DNA of 14,511 nucleotides, taken from an uncultured Flavobacteriales bacterium. Lineage in GTDB: Bacteria > Bacteroidota > Bacteroidia > Flavobacteriales_D > Sanyastnellaceae. Below the pieces are notes generated by a model that worked only from the letters and a program-made list of their open reading frames with translations, ran no database searches and was not told where the DNA came from. Position numbers and translations under genes: made by a program. The stretch covers positions 1-14,511 of the forward strand of contig CALKUW010000253.1 of the NCBI GenBank assembly GCA_937996585.1. Direction: 5' to 3'. Positions 1-6,759 of this stretch are shown here, piece after piece; the first letter of the stretch is position 1; the number at the start of each line of letters is the position of its first letter.

Positions 1-1
1 T

Positions 2-55
2 TCGGAATGGATGGTCAATTTGGCACAGGACATCCTGGACCGACAGAAAAAGTGA
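2..55 (+). CDS. C-terminal end of an unidentified protein (partial)
   Basis: An open frame enters from the left edge and stops with TGA at 53-55, giving the tail SEWMVNLAQDILDRQKK. The tail is amphipathic and ends in basic residues, as many protein C-termini do. The stop lies only 6 nt before the idi start, so this gene is probably cotranscribed with the carotenoid genes. Phytoene synthase (crtB) would be a sensible neighbour, but I do not recognise this tail as CrtB and assign no function. Only 17 codons are visible. Confidence 0.45.
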   Translation, partial: SEWMVNLAQDILDRQKK

Positions 56-61
56 AGCACG

Positions 62-577
62 ATGGAGGAACACGTAGTACTCGTCAACACCCTTGACCAG
101 GACCAGGGCACCATGGAGAAGATGGAGGCCCACCGGTCGGGTCAGCTCCACCGCGCCTTCAGCGTATTCATCCTGAACAGCAGAGGGGAACTGCTCCTCC
201 AACAGCGCGCCCACCACAAATACCACAGTGGGGGCTTGTGGACGAACACCTGCTGCAGCCACCCCCGCACGGGCGAAAGCGTGCTGGAAGCAGGAGACCG
301 CAGGCTGATGGAGGAAATGGGCATGCGTTGCCAGCTCTCCAAGGGCTTCGACTTCATCTACCGCTCAGAGCTCGACGGCGGGCTCGTGGAGCACGAATTC
401 GACCACGTACTCTTTGGCGTGAGCGACCTTCCTCCCCAACCGAATGCAGACGAAGTGGCGGACTTCCGTTACGTTTCCTTCGCACGGGTCCGCGAGGAGA
501 TGTCCGCCGATCCCGAGCGGTTCACGACCTGGTTCCGCATCTGCTTCGAGCGCGCCGCCGACCACCTGGGCAAGTGA
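62..577 (+). CDS. idi: Isopentenyl-diphosphate delta-isomerase, type I (Nudix family)
   Basis: This 171-residue cytosolic enzyme interconverts isopentenyl diphosphate and dimethylallyl diphosphate, supplying the starter unit for polyprenyl chains. The catalytic Cys is C65 in TNTCCSHP (61-68), and the catalytic Glu is E112 in the EHE stretch (110-112). Metal-ligand positions known from the E. coli enzyme match H24, H30, H67, E110 and E112. The Nudix-like helix is around 71-87 (RRLMEEMG). Length is normal for the family. The ATG at 62 gives the expected family N-terminus (MEEHVVLV) and follows the previous stop by 6 nt. No clear Shine-Dalgarno sequence is present. The stop overlaps the GTG start of the next gene (GTGA, 574-577), which implies translational coupling. 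Its place at the head of the carotenoid genes suggests it raises precursor supply for pigment. It works on the same IPP/DMAPP pool that IspH (9071-10327) fills. Confidence 0.95.
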   Translation: MEEHVVLVNTLDQDQGTMEKMEAHRSGQLHRAFSVFILNSRGELLLQQRAHHKYHSGGLWTNTCCSHPRTGESVLEAGDRRLMEEMGMRCQLSKGFDFIYRSELDGGLVEHEFDHVLFGVSDLPPQPNADEVADFRYVSFARVREEMSADPERFTTWFRICFERAADHLGK

Positions 578-2046
578 GCGCCGTCGCCGTCATAGGTTCG
601 GGCGTGGGCGGACTCGCCACCGCCGTTCGGGCGGCCGCTGCCGGACGCGACGTGACGGTATTCGAGGCGGCCCCGGAAGTGGGCGGCAAATTGCGCCAGC
701 TCCACCTGGGCGACTATCGGTTCGACCTCGGTCCCAGCCTGTTCACTTGGCCTGAACTGCTCACTGAAACGCTGGCCCGGGCGGGTGAAAAGGCCGCGCC
801 TTTTTCTTACGGCAAACTGGACCGGTCGTGCCACTATTTCTGGCCCGACGGCACCCGCTTCACCGCTTGGAGCGACCGGGAACGGCTCTCCGAAGAAATC
901 GAGCGGGCCTTCGGCATGGATCCTGCGCCCGCGTTGGAACACCTCGACCGCAGCGCGGAAGGGTTTGAAGCCACGCGGGGCCTGTTCCTGGAGCAAAGCC
1001 TGCACGAAGGGTCCAGCTGGAAGCCGTCAAAGGCCCTCGCCCACCTCGGCCGCGCCTGGCGGGGGCGGCGCGCCCTCCCGCTCACCCGGCAGCTGAACCG
1101 GTGGAATGCGCGCACCGGCCATCCCAAACTGCAGCAGCTCTTCAACCGCTACGCGACCTACAACGGCAGCGACCCCTACCGTGCGCCCGCCATGCTGCAC
1201 GTGATCCCCCACCTCGAATTCGGCATGGGCACCTTCGCCCCGGATGGCGGCATGCACGCCATCGTGGAGGCCCTACACCACACCGCCCTCAACCTCGGTG
1301 TCTCCTTCGAGCTGAACAGCCCCGTGGAGCGCATCCTGACCTCCGGTGGCCAGGTGACGGGGGTCGAATCGGGTGGAAGGCAGCACACCGCCGATATCGT
1401 GGTCTCCGGCGCCGACGTGACCCCCACCTACCGGCGGCTCCTTCCCGACCAGCCGGCCCCCGAGCGCATCCTGTCCGCCGAGTCCTCGACATCCGGCGTC
1501 ATCTTCTACTGGGGCGTGCGCCATCCGGCCCCCGACCTCCACCTGCACAACATCCTCTGGGCGGAAGACTACCCGGCGGAATTCCACGCGCTGTTCGAGG
1601 CGGGCACCATCGCCGACGACCCCACCGTCTACATCAACATCGGAAGCCGGACGAGCCCGAGCGACGCGCCCGAAGGAGCGGGCAACTGGTTCGTGATGGT
1701 CAATGCGCCCGCCGGATGGGAGACTGCCGGACTCGAAGACCTGCGCCGACGGGTGCAAGCCAAGATCCACCGGATGACCGGCATCGATGTGGCGGCCTGC
1801 ACCGAATGCGAGCACGTCCTCACCCCCGATGACATCGCCTCGCGCACCGGCAGCCACCTCGGCGCCCTCTACGGCCCAGCGAGCAACAAACCCACCAGCG
1901 CCTTCCTCCGCCACCGCAACCGTGACCGGCGCCTGCGCGGCCTGTATTTTGTCGGCGGCAGCGTGCACCCCGGCGGCGGCATTCCGCTGTGCCTCCTCGG
2001 GGCCCGCATCACCTCAGAACTGATGGACCAGCATGACCCCCAGTGA
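574..2046 (+). CDS. crtD: CrtI/CrtD-family carotenoid desaturase, probably 1-hydroxycarotenoid 3,4-desaturase
   Basis: This is an FAD-dependent carotenoid desaturase of 490 residues, the usual CrtI/CrtD length. An N-terminal dinucleotide-binding motif GSGVGGLATAV (about 8-18) is followed by an acidic strand end (FEAAPEVGGKL). The C-terminal FAD-contact motif is FVGGSVHPGGGIPL, about 30 residues from the end. The frame is open upstream to 238, but there it only shadows idi. The GTG at 574 places the FAD motif at the N-terminus and overlaps the idi stop by 4 nt, so I take it as the start. From memory, bacteroidal CrtI proteins end in a GQLTVPGPG-like motif, while the VHPGGGIPL form with adjacent cruF is typical of CrtD. 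CrtD inserts the 3',4' double bond into 1'-hydroxylated carotenoids. A generic phytoene desaturase role (crtI) remains possible. It overlaps cruF by 14 nt. Confidence 0.85.
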   Translation: MSAVAVIGSGVGGLATAVRAAAAGRDVTVFEAAPEVGGKLRQLHLGDYRFDLGPSLFTWPELLTETLARAGEKAAPFSYGKLDRSCHYFWPDGTRFTAWSDRERLSEEIERAFGMDPAPALEHLDRSAEGFEATRGLFLEQSLHEGSSWKPSKALAHLGRAWRGRRALPLTRQLNRWNARTGHPKLQQLFNRYATYNGSDPYRAPAMLHVIPHLEFGMGTFAPDGGMHAIVEALHHTALNLGVSFELNSPVERILTSGGQVTGVESGGRQHTADIVVSGADVTPTYRRLLPDQPAPERILSAESSTSGVIFYWGVRHPAPDLHLHNILWAEDYPAEFHALFEAGTIADDPTVYINIGSRTSPSDAPEGAGNWFVMVNAPAGWETAGLEDLRRRVQAKIHRMTGIDVAACTECEHVLTPDDIASRTGSHLGALYGPASNKPTSAFLRHRNRDRRLRGLYFVGGSVHPGGGIPLCLLGARITSELMDQHDPQ

Positions 2047-2716
2047 GCGCGGCATATTCGGCCTGGCCGGCAAGGCCGGTTCCCTGGGGCTCTGGATGGC
2101 CCTGCTCGCCATCGTCCATGCGGTGGGTCTGGCCGGCGTGGTTTTGCTCGATGCCGACCTCATCCTCGACCTGACCGTCATCAACCTCCTGGTCTCCGCC
2201 CTCATCATCTTCGGGTTCGGTCACCAGCAGGACGCCTGGCGCTGGGCCCTGACCGCATACATCACCTATGCCGTGGAGGTCATCGGTGTACAGACCGGGT
2301 TTCCCTTCGGGGAATACGCCTACGGCGAACGTCTGGGCTACCTGCTGTACGACACCCCGCCCATGATCGGCGTCCTCTGGCTGATGACGCTCATGGGCAG
2401 CCTTTACTGGGCGGACCGCTGGGCTCCGGACCGGGATGGCCGTGACCGGGGCACCCTGCGGGCGGCCATCGCCGCCACCCTCATGGTCGCCTTCGACGTC
2501 ATCCTCGAGCCCGTCGCCATCCGCACCGCATTCTGGACGTGGGACGGTGGCCACATTCCCCTCCGCAACTACGTCAGTTGGTGGGTCATCGCCTTCGCGT
2601 TGGCCTGGGCTTGGCGCAAAGCCCATACCTTCCGAACCAACCACGCCGCCGGTCTGTTGCTCATAGTGCAAACCGCCTTCTTCATCGGACTGTCCCTGCT
2701 GCCATGGAAATCCTGA
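2033..2716 (+). CDS. cruF: Carotenoid 1',2'-hydratase, CruF/DUF422 family
   Basis: This integral membrane protein of 227 residues belongs to the CruF/bisanhydrobacterioruberin-hydratase family. In Bacteroidota and cyanobacteria, members add water across the 1',2' double bond of the open psi-end of gamma-carotene-type pigments. Hydrophobic segments lie at about 19-40, 47-62, 71-85, 111-126, 143-158, 182-195 and 206-224. Conserved-looking polar positions include E82 in VEVIGVQTGFPFGEYAYG (81-98), D107 in YDTPP, and D155 and E159 in DVILEP. The ATG at 2033 overlaps the upstream desaturase by 14 nt, and the stop overlaps crtZ by 13 nt. The hydratase product is the expected CrtD substrate, so its position next to the desaturase supports the crtD reading of that gene. 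The family call is firm; the exact substrate is inferred. Confidence 0.85.
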   Translation: MTPSERGIFGLAGKAGSLGLWMALLAIVHAVGLAGVVLLDADLILDLTVINLLVSALIIFGFGHQQDAWRWALTAYITYAVEVIGVQTGFPFGEYAYGERLGYLLYDTPPMIGVLWLMTLMGSLYWADRWAPDRDGRDRGTLRAAIAATLMVAFDVILEPVAIRTAFWTWDGGHIPLRNYVSWWVIAFALAWAWRKAHTFRTNHAAGLLLIVQTAFFIGLSLLPWKS

Positions 2717-3186
2717 CCGCCTCCCTCATCGTCCTCGGCACCTTCTGCGCCATGGAAGGCGTGGCCTGGGCCGCGCACAAATACCTCATGCACGGTGCCA
2801 TGTGGTACTTCCACCGCGACCACCACCAGCACGAGCCGGGATTCTTCGAGAAGAACGACGCCTTCTTCCTGATTTTCGCCGTGCCCAGCGCCTGGTGCTT
2901 CATCACGGGCAGCATCCACAGCGACTTCCGCTTCTGGATCGGCACCGGCATCGCCGCCTATGGGCTGTGCTATTTCCTCGTCCACGACGTCTTCATCCAC
3001 CGGCGGTTCAGTTGGTTCCGCAATGCACGCCACCCCTATTTCGCCGCCATCCGCAAGGCGCACAAGGTGCACCACAAGCACCTCGGCAAGGAGGACGGCG
3101 AGTGCTTCGGCATGCTGTGGGTCCCGCTGCGCTATTTCCGCGAGGCGCGGAAGGCGCAAGCAGCGCGTACCTTGAGCCAGGGATGA
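2704..3186 (+). CDS. crtZ: Beta-carotene 3-hydroxylase, CrtZ type
   Basis: This 160-residue membrane-bound di-iron hydroxylase puts a 3-hydroxyl on a beta-ionone ring. The histidine clusters of the fatty acid hydroxylase superfamily are all visible: H25 and H30 in HKYLMH, H37, H40 and H41 in HRDHH, H94 and H99 in HDVFIH, and H120, H123 and H124 in HKVHH. Hydrophobic stretches at about 1-20, 52-70 and 78-93 anchor it in the inner membrane. The ATG at 2704 gives the family N-terminus and the normal length; the open frame further upstream only shadows cruF. The gene starts inside the last codons of cruF and ends in an ATGA overlap with the cyclase (3183-3186), so it is a central member of the carotenoid operon. 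Confidence 0.95.
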   Translation: MEILTASLIVLGTFCAMEGVAWAAHKYLMHGAMWYFHRDHHQHEPGFFEKNDAFFLIFAVPSAWCFITGSIHSDFRFWIGTGIAAYGLCYFLVHDVFIHRRFSWFRNARHPYFAAIRKAHKVHHKHLGKEDGECFGMLWVPLRYFREARKAQAARTLSQG

Positions 3187-3962
3187 ATCCGCAGTACCTC
3201 TACCTCACCGTCGACCTGGCCGTCCTGGCCATCCCGTTGGCGTTCAGCTTCGACCGCAAGGTCCGCTTCGTGAGGTTCTGGCCCGCGCTCTTCCCCGCCA
3301 TCGCCGTGATGATGGCCCTCTTCATTCCCTGGGACATCGCCTTTACCGAACGGGGCATCTGGGGGTTCAACGCAGACTACCTCTCCGGCGTCTGGATCGC
3401 CGGCATTCCCCTCGAGGAATGGCTCTTTTTCATCTGCATCCCCTACGCCTGCGTATTCACTTACGAATCGCTGAAGCACTACGTGCCCACGGCGCCCCTG
3501 GCCAACGCCGCCTTGCCGGCCACCATCCTCCTTGCCGTCGCCTCCACCGCGATGGCGCTGGCCATGTCCGACCGCTACTACATCGCCACCACGGCCGCAC
3601 TCAACGCCCTGCTCTGTGGAGGACTGGCCTTGGCCGCTGCCCGCCAGCCTGCCGTCAGGGAATGGAACCACCGCCTGTGGTTCGCCTACCTGCCCCTCCT
3701 GGTGCCCTTCATCCTGTCCAATGGGGTACTGACCGGCCTGCGCTTCTGGCAATACCCTTCGCTCAACCGCGACGTGCAGGGCATCAGCGACCAGATCGTC
3801 TGGTACAACAACGACCACAACCTCCAACTGCGCATCTTTTCGATGCCGGTGGATGACCTCTTCTACGGCTTCCTGATGATCGCCCTGACGGTGATCGCTT
3901 ACGAGGTCATTGCACGGCGACTGGGCCTGGTCACGGGCGTACCGCCTGCAACGCAGCCCTGA
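3183..3962 (+). CDS. crtY: Lycopene cyclase, fused CrtYc-CrtYd type
   Basis: This 259-residue polytopic membrane protein has two tandem lycopene cyclase domains, as in the fused CrtYcd cyclases of Bacteroidota and archaea. The first has the acidic motif PLEEW at 76-80 and ends near residue 105. The second has PVDDL at 222-226, after the conserved-looking stretch IVWYNNDHN (205-213). Length is near the family norm, and hydrophobic segments recur throughout. The enzyme closes psi-ends into beta-rings. In this operon a single ring would leave the other end free for CruF and the desaturase. The ATG at 3183 overlaps the crtZ stop by 4 nt (ATGA). Its last 32 nt overlap the 3' end of the convergent gene at 3931-5073, so no terminator lies between them. 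Confidence 0.92.
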   Translation: MNPQYLYLTVDLAVLAIPLAFSFDRKVRFVRFWPALFPAIAVMMALFIPWDIAFTERGIWGFNADYLSGVWIAGIPLEEWLFFICIPYACVFTYESLKHYVPTAPLANAALPATILLAVASTAMALAMSDRYYIATTAALNALLCGGLALAAARQPAVREWNHRLWFAYLPLLVPFILSNGVLTGLRFWQYPSLNRDVQGISDQIVWYNNDHNLQLRIFSMPVDDLFYGFLMIALTVIAYEVIARRLGLVTGVPPATQP

Positions 3963-5073
3963 CGTAGCGGTGGTCGCTGAGCCCTTCGCCCCCCGTTTCG
4001 TGTGACAACACCGACCACGTGTTGCCGACCAGTACATGGTCAATGCGTACGCCGGGCAAAGCCCCCTGCCACGTTCCATCCATGGTCAGGAAACGCGCAT
4101 CGTGGCTGTCGCGCAAGACCGAGCGGCACCGCGCCAGGGTCCACCCCGTCGGCGTATCGTTGAAATCACCGCAGAGCAGCACCGGGTGCGGGCTGGCTTC
4201 CACGGCCTCCATCACCTGATTGACCTGCTTGACCCGCGCCACATAGGCAGCGCGCATGCGCCCCCAGATCCGCTCCCGCCCCTCGGCATCCGGCACGCCC
4301 TCCTCCAGCGCGTCGTAGTCCTCCTGCTCGAAGCGCAAGCTGGAAAAGTGGGCATTGAAGATCCGGACGGTATCGCCCTCCCACGCCACATCCGTGATGG
4401 CGCAGACGTTGTTGTTGCGCGTGCCGAATTCGATGGAGGAGCGGCCGACGATGGGCCACCGAGACCAGGTCGCCACCCCGAATTTCCGGTCCTGTTTGCT
4501 GCGCGCGATGACCACGTGACTGAAGGCCGGAGCCCCGTTGCCCACCGCCGCATTCAGCGGCTGTACCACGGGAAAGGCCGCCTTGTCGGTGAGCTCGAAA
4601 TACTCCTGCATGCACAGGACATCCGCTTCTGTGGCAGCGATGGCCGAAATGATGTCGCGCCGCACCCCATTGCGCCCTTTCGCCCCATCGCCCCCGAGCC
4701 AGCCGTAGTAGTCGAACAGCCGCACATTCCAGGAAACCACATTGAGCGCGGGACCGTCCGCCTCGGGCATGCCGCATCCCGCGCATCCCCACGTCGCCTT
4801 GTACAAGGGCGCCGTCCAACCCATCAGGACCCACATGGCCAATGCCGCTCGCCAACGCCGCTTGCGCAATGCGGTCAACCCCCCGAGTACCAGAAGAGGT
4901 GCTCCGATGGGAAAGGCCAAACCGGCCAGAGCCGGCAGGGGTGTCACATCGGGCGGAACGAGCGTGGCCACCTGGGCAGCAAGCACCGCCAACCATCCGA
5001 GCCAACCGAGCAGCAGACCGAGTCCACCGCCCTTCCGCTTGCGCTTCTTGCCCCCCGCAGAACCCTTGCCCAT
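3931..5073 (-). CDS. Membrane-anchored endonuclease/exonuclease/phosphatase family protein
   Basis: This 380-residue protein has a lysine/glycine-rich N-terminus (1-16), three hydrophobic segments (about 17-39, 46-68 and 77-92) and a C-terminal EEP domain from about 108. Catalytic-type residues are visible: N116 in SWNVR, E157 in CMQE, H242 in NAHF, D303 and N305 in GDFND, D345 and H346 in RIDH, and D367 and H368 in SDH. The hydrolase site therefore looks intact, but the family covers nucleases, phosphodiesterases and lipid phosphatases, so the substrate is unknown. A CxxC pair (C97, C100) sits between the last membrane segment and the catalytic domain. The start lies 3 nt after the upstream rhomboid stop. 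It is the last gene of the ispH-mutL-rhomboid run, and its 3' end overlaps crtY convergently. Confidence 0.88.
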   Translation of the reverse strand: MGKGSAGGKKRKRKGGGLGLLLGWLGWLAVLAAQVATLVPPDVTPLPALAGLAFPIGAPLLVLGGLTALRKRRWRAALAMWVLMGWTAPLYKATWGCAGCGMPEADGPALNVVSWNVRLFDYYGWLGGDGAKGRNGVRRDIISAIAATEADVLCMQEYFELTDKAAFPVVQPLNAAVGNGAPAFSHVVIARSKQDRKFGVATWSRWPIVGRSSIEFGTRNNNVCAITDVAWEGDTVRIFNAHFSSLRFEQEDYDALEEGVPDAEGRERIWGRMRAAYVARVKQVNQVMEAVEASPHPVLLCGDFNDTPTGWTLARCRSVLRDSHDARFLTMDGTWQGALPGVRIDHVLVGNTWSVLSHETGGEGLSDHRYVRAALQAVRP

Positions 5074-5076
5074 GGG

Positions 5077-6030
5077 TCAAACGTCTCCGCCGTGGCGGAA
5101 CAGGAAGTCCTTTTCCTCCTTGGTCAGCTGATCGTAGCCCACCTTGGAAATCTTGTCGAGGATGCGGTCGATCCGCTCCTGTCGCGCCTTCTTCTCGGCA
5201 TTGAATTCCTCATCCGTCTGCGCGCGTTGGGTGCGGCCTTGCTTGTCCACGCTGCGGTGCACCGTGTGCAGGCCCTTGCCGCGCTTCTTCCCCCGTGCCT
5301 TACGTGCGCGGGTTGTTCCAGAGGTTCCTTTCGAAAACAGGGTGGCCAGCGCATCCAGCAGACGCTCAATGGGCGCTCCCAGGTCCTTGCCCGCCTTCAT
5401 GCCCTGCATGTACAGCAATCCATAGGCCGCGCCCCCGAGGTGACCGATGTGCCCGCCCACATTGGCCCCGCGCGACAGGGCCGCATAATCGAGCAGTACG
5501 TAAGCAAGGGCCACCCACTTCAGCTTGACCGGCCCCAACAGGAACAGCCGGATGGTCAAGTCCGGCAGGTACACCGCCGTCGCCACCATCAACGCCATCA
5601 CAGCGGCCGATGCGCCCAAGGCGAATCCACCACCCCCCAATCCCGGCACAAGGTTGAGCAGCACGGCATAGGCCAGCCACCCGGAAAGCCCCCCCATCAG
5701 GTAGGTGCTCAAGGTCCGGCGGTCACCGAAATAGCTGCGGAACATGCCGCCCATCCACCAGAGGATGAGCAGGTTCATGACCAGGTGCCACACCCCCAAG
5801 TGGACGAACATGTGGGTCACGATGCTCCACGGACGGCGGATGAGCACATGCAGATCGGAGCTCGTAGCCAGCCCGAAAGCACCACCTGGATTCGGCACAG
5901 GGATGCCCAGCGTTTCCAGCAGGCCGAGCGTGGCCAGCAGGAGGAAGACGCCCACATTCACGAGGATCAACCGGATCACCATTCCACCGGTCGCCCAACG
6001 CATTCGGATGTCATCCCTGATGCTCGCCAT
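5077..6030 (-). CDS. Rhomboid family intramembrane serine protease (first copy, with basic C-terminal tail)
   Basis: Rhomboids cut transmembrane substrates within the membrane using a Ser-His dyad. This 317-residue protein has at least six hydrophobic segments in 15-210. The nucleophile is S141 in GASA (139-142), and the catalytic His is H197 in HLGG (197-200). The oxyanion-side HxxxN motif is H82 and N86. Most rhomboids have GxSG, so the Ala at 142 is a small departure that need not abolish activity. After residue 210 comes a cytosolic-looking tail of about 105 residues. It holds a very basic stretch (RARKARGKKRGKG, 241-253) and a charged helical end (277-317). The gene follows the second rhomboid after 35 nt and precedes the EEP gene by 3 nt. 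Substrates are unknown. Confidence 0.92.
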   Translation of the reverse strand: MASIRDDIRMRWATGGMVIRLILVNVGVFLLLATLGLLETLGIPVPNPGGAFGLATSSDLHVLIRRPWSIVTHMFVHLGVWHLVMNLLILWWMGGMFRSYFGDRRTLSTYLMGGLSGWLAYAVLLNLVPGLGGGGFALGASAAVMALMVATAVYLPDLTIRLFLLGPVKLKWVALAYVLLDYAALSRGANVGGHIGHLGGAAYGLLYMQGMKAGKDLGAPIERLLDALATLFSKGTSGTTRARKARGKKRGKGLHTVHRSVDKQGRTQRAQTDEEFNAEKKARQERIDRILDKISKVGYDQLTKEEKDFLFRHGGDV

Positions 6031-6065
6031 GCACAGTCCCTTTCGTCTTCAAACGCGGTTTCGGT

Positions 6066-6749
6066 TCAATAGAATACCTCCCGGTCCTTCTGCCATTTCT
6101 TGAGGAGCAGGTAGCCGAAGATCATGCCACCGAGGTGGGCGAAATGCGCCACGTTGTCGCCGGGATTGTTCTGCAACGCCATCAGCAGTTCGATGGCACC
6201 ATACCCCAGCACGAAGTAGCGGGCCTTGATGGGGACGGGCGGGAACAACAACTGCAACCGCGTATTGGGGAACAGCATGCCGAATCCCAGCAGCAACCCG
6301 AAGACGGCCCCCGAGGCACCGACCACAGGAACGAACATCCGCTGTCCAACCCGCATCGCCTCGCTGTAACCGAGGTTGGGGTACATGTCCTGCACGTTGG
6401 GGAACCAGGTCCCGTACTCGGCGAAATAGCTGTATCCGACCACCAGTTCGTGCAGGAAGAAGGCACCGAGTCCGCAGGCGAGGTAGTAGTTCAGGAAGCG
6501 CTTTGGCCCCCAGACGCGCTCGAGTTGGGAACCGAACATGAACAGGGCGAACATATTGAAGAAGATGTGCCCCAGGCTTGCGTGCATGAACATGTGGGTC
6601 ACCACCTGCCAGGGCTGGAACTGGGGTGCCGCCGGGTAGTATCCCGCCAGCAACGGCTGCAGCCCGGGTGACAGGAAATGGGTCACCACGTAGAAGATGA
6701 TGTTGATGATCAACAGGTTGCGGACGACCGGCGTGGCTTGTTGGAACAT
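6066..6749 (-). CDS. Rhomboid family intramembrane serine protease (second copy, compact form)
   Basis: This 227-residue compact rhomboid carries the full active-site set: S146 in GASG (144-147), H205 in HLGG (205-208), and H61 and N65 in HIFFN. A soluble-looking insertion of about 35 residues (104-138, rich in Tyr, Asn and Gly) separates two membrane segments ahead of the nucleophile. The frame is open upstream to 6881, but that part only shadows the end of mutL. The ATG at 6747-6749 gives the family N-terminus (MFQQATPVVRN) and lies 10 nt after the mutL stop. It differs from its neighbour at 5077-6030 in the GASG motif, the insertion and the lack of a basic tail, so the pair is an old duplication rather than a recent one. 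Confidence 0.93.
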   Translation of the reverse strand: MFQQATPVVRNLLIINIIFYVVTHFLSPGLQPLLAGYYPAAPQFQPWQVVTHMFMHASLGHIFFNMFALFMFGSQLERVWGPKRFLNYYLACGLGAFFLHELVVGYSYFAEYGTWFPNVQDMYPNLGYSEAMRVGQRMFVPVVGASGAVFGLLLGFGMLFPNTRLQLLFPPVPIKARYFVLGYGAIELLMALQNNPGDNVAHFAHLGGMIFGYLLLKKWQKDREVFY

Positions 6750-6759
6750 GGATATCGAA

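Noticed and set aside
238..573. An N-terminal extension of the carotenoid desaturase
   Set aside because: It is an out-of-frame reading of idi. The FAD-binding motif expected at the N-terminus begins just after the GTG at 574.
4036..6072. A 678-codon open frame on the plus strand
   Set aside because: It lies wholly antisense to the EEP and rhomboid genes, has no recognisable domain, and is rich in Arg, His, Gln and Pro, as expected from the reverse of GC-rich coding DNA.
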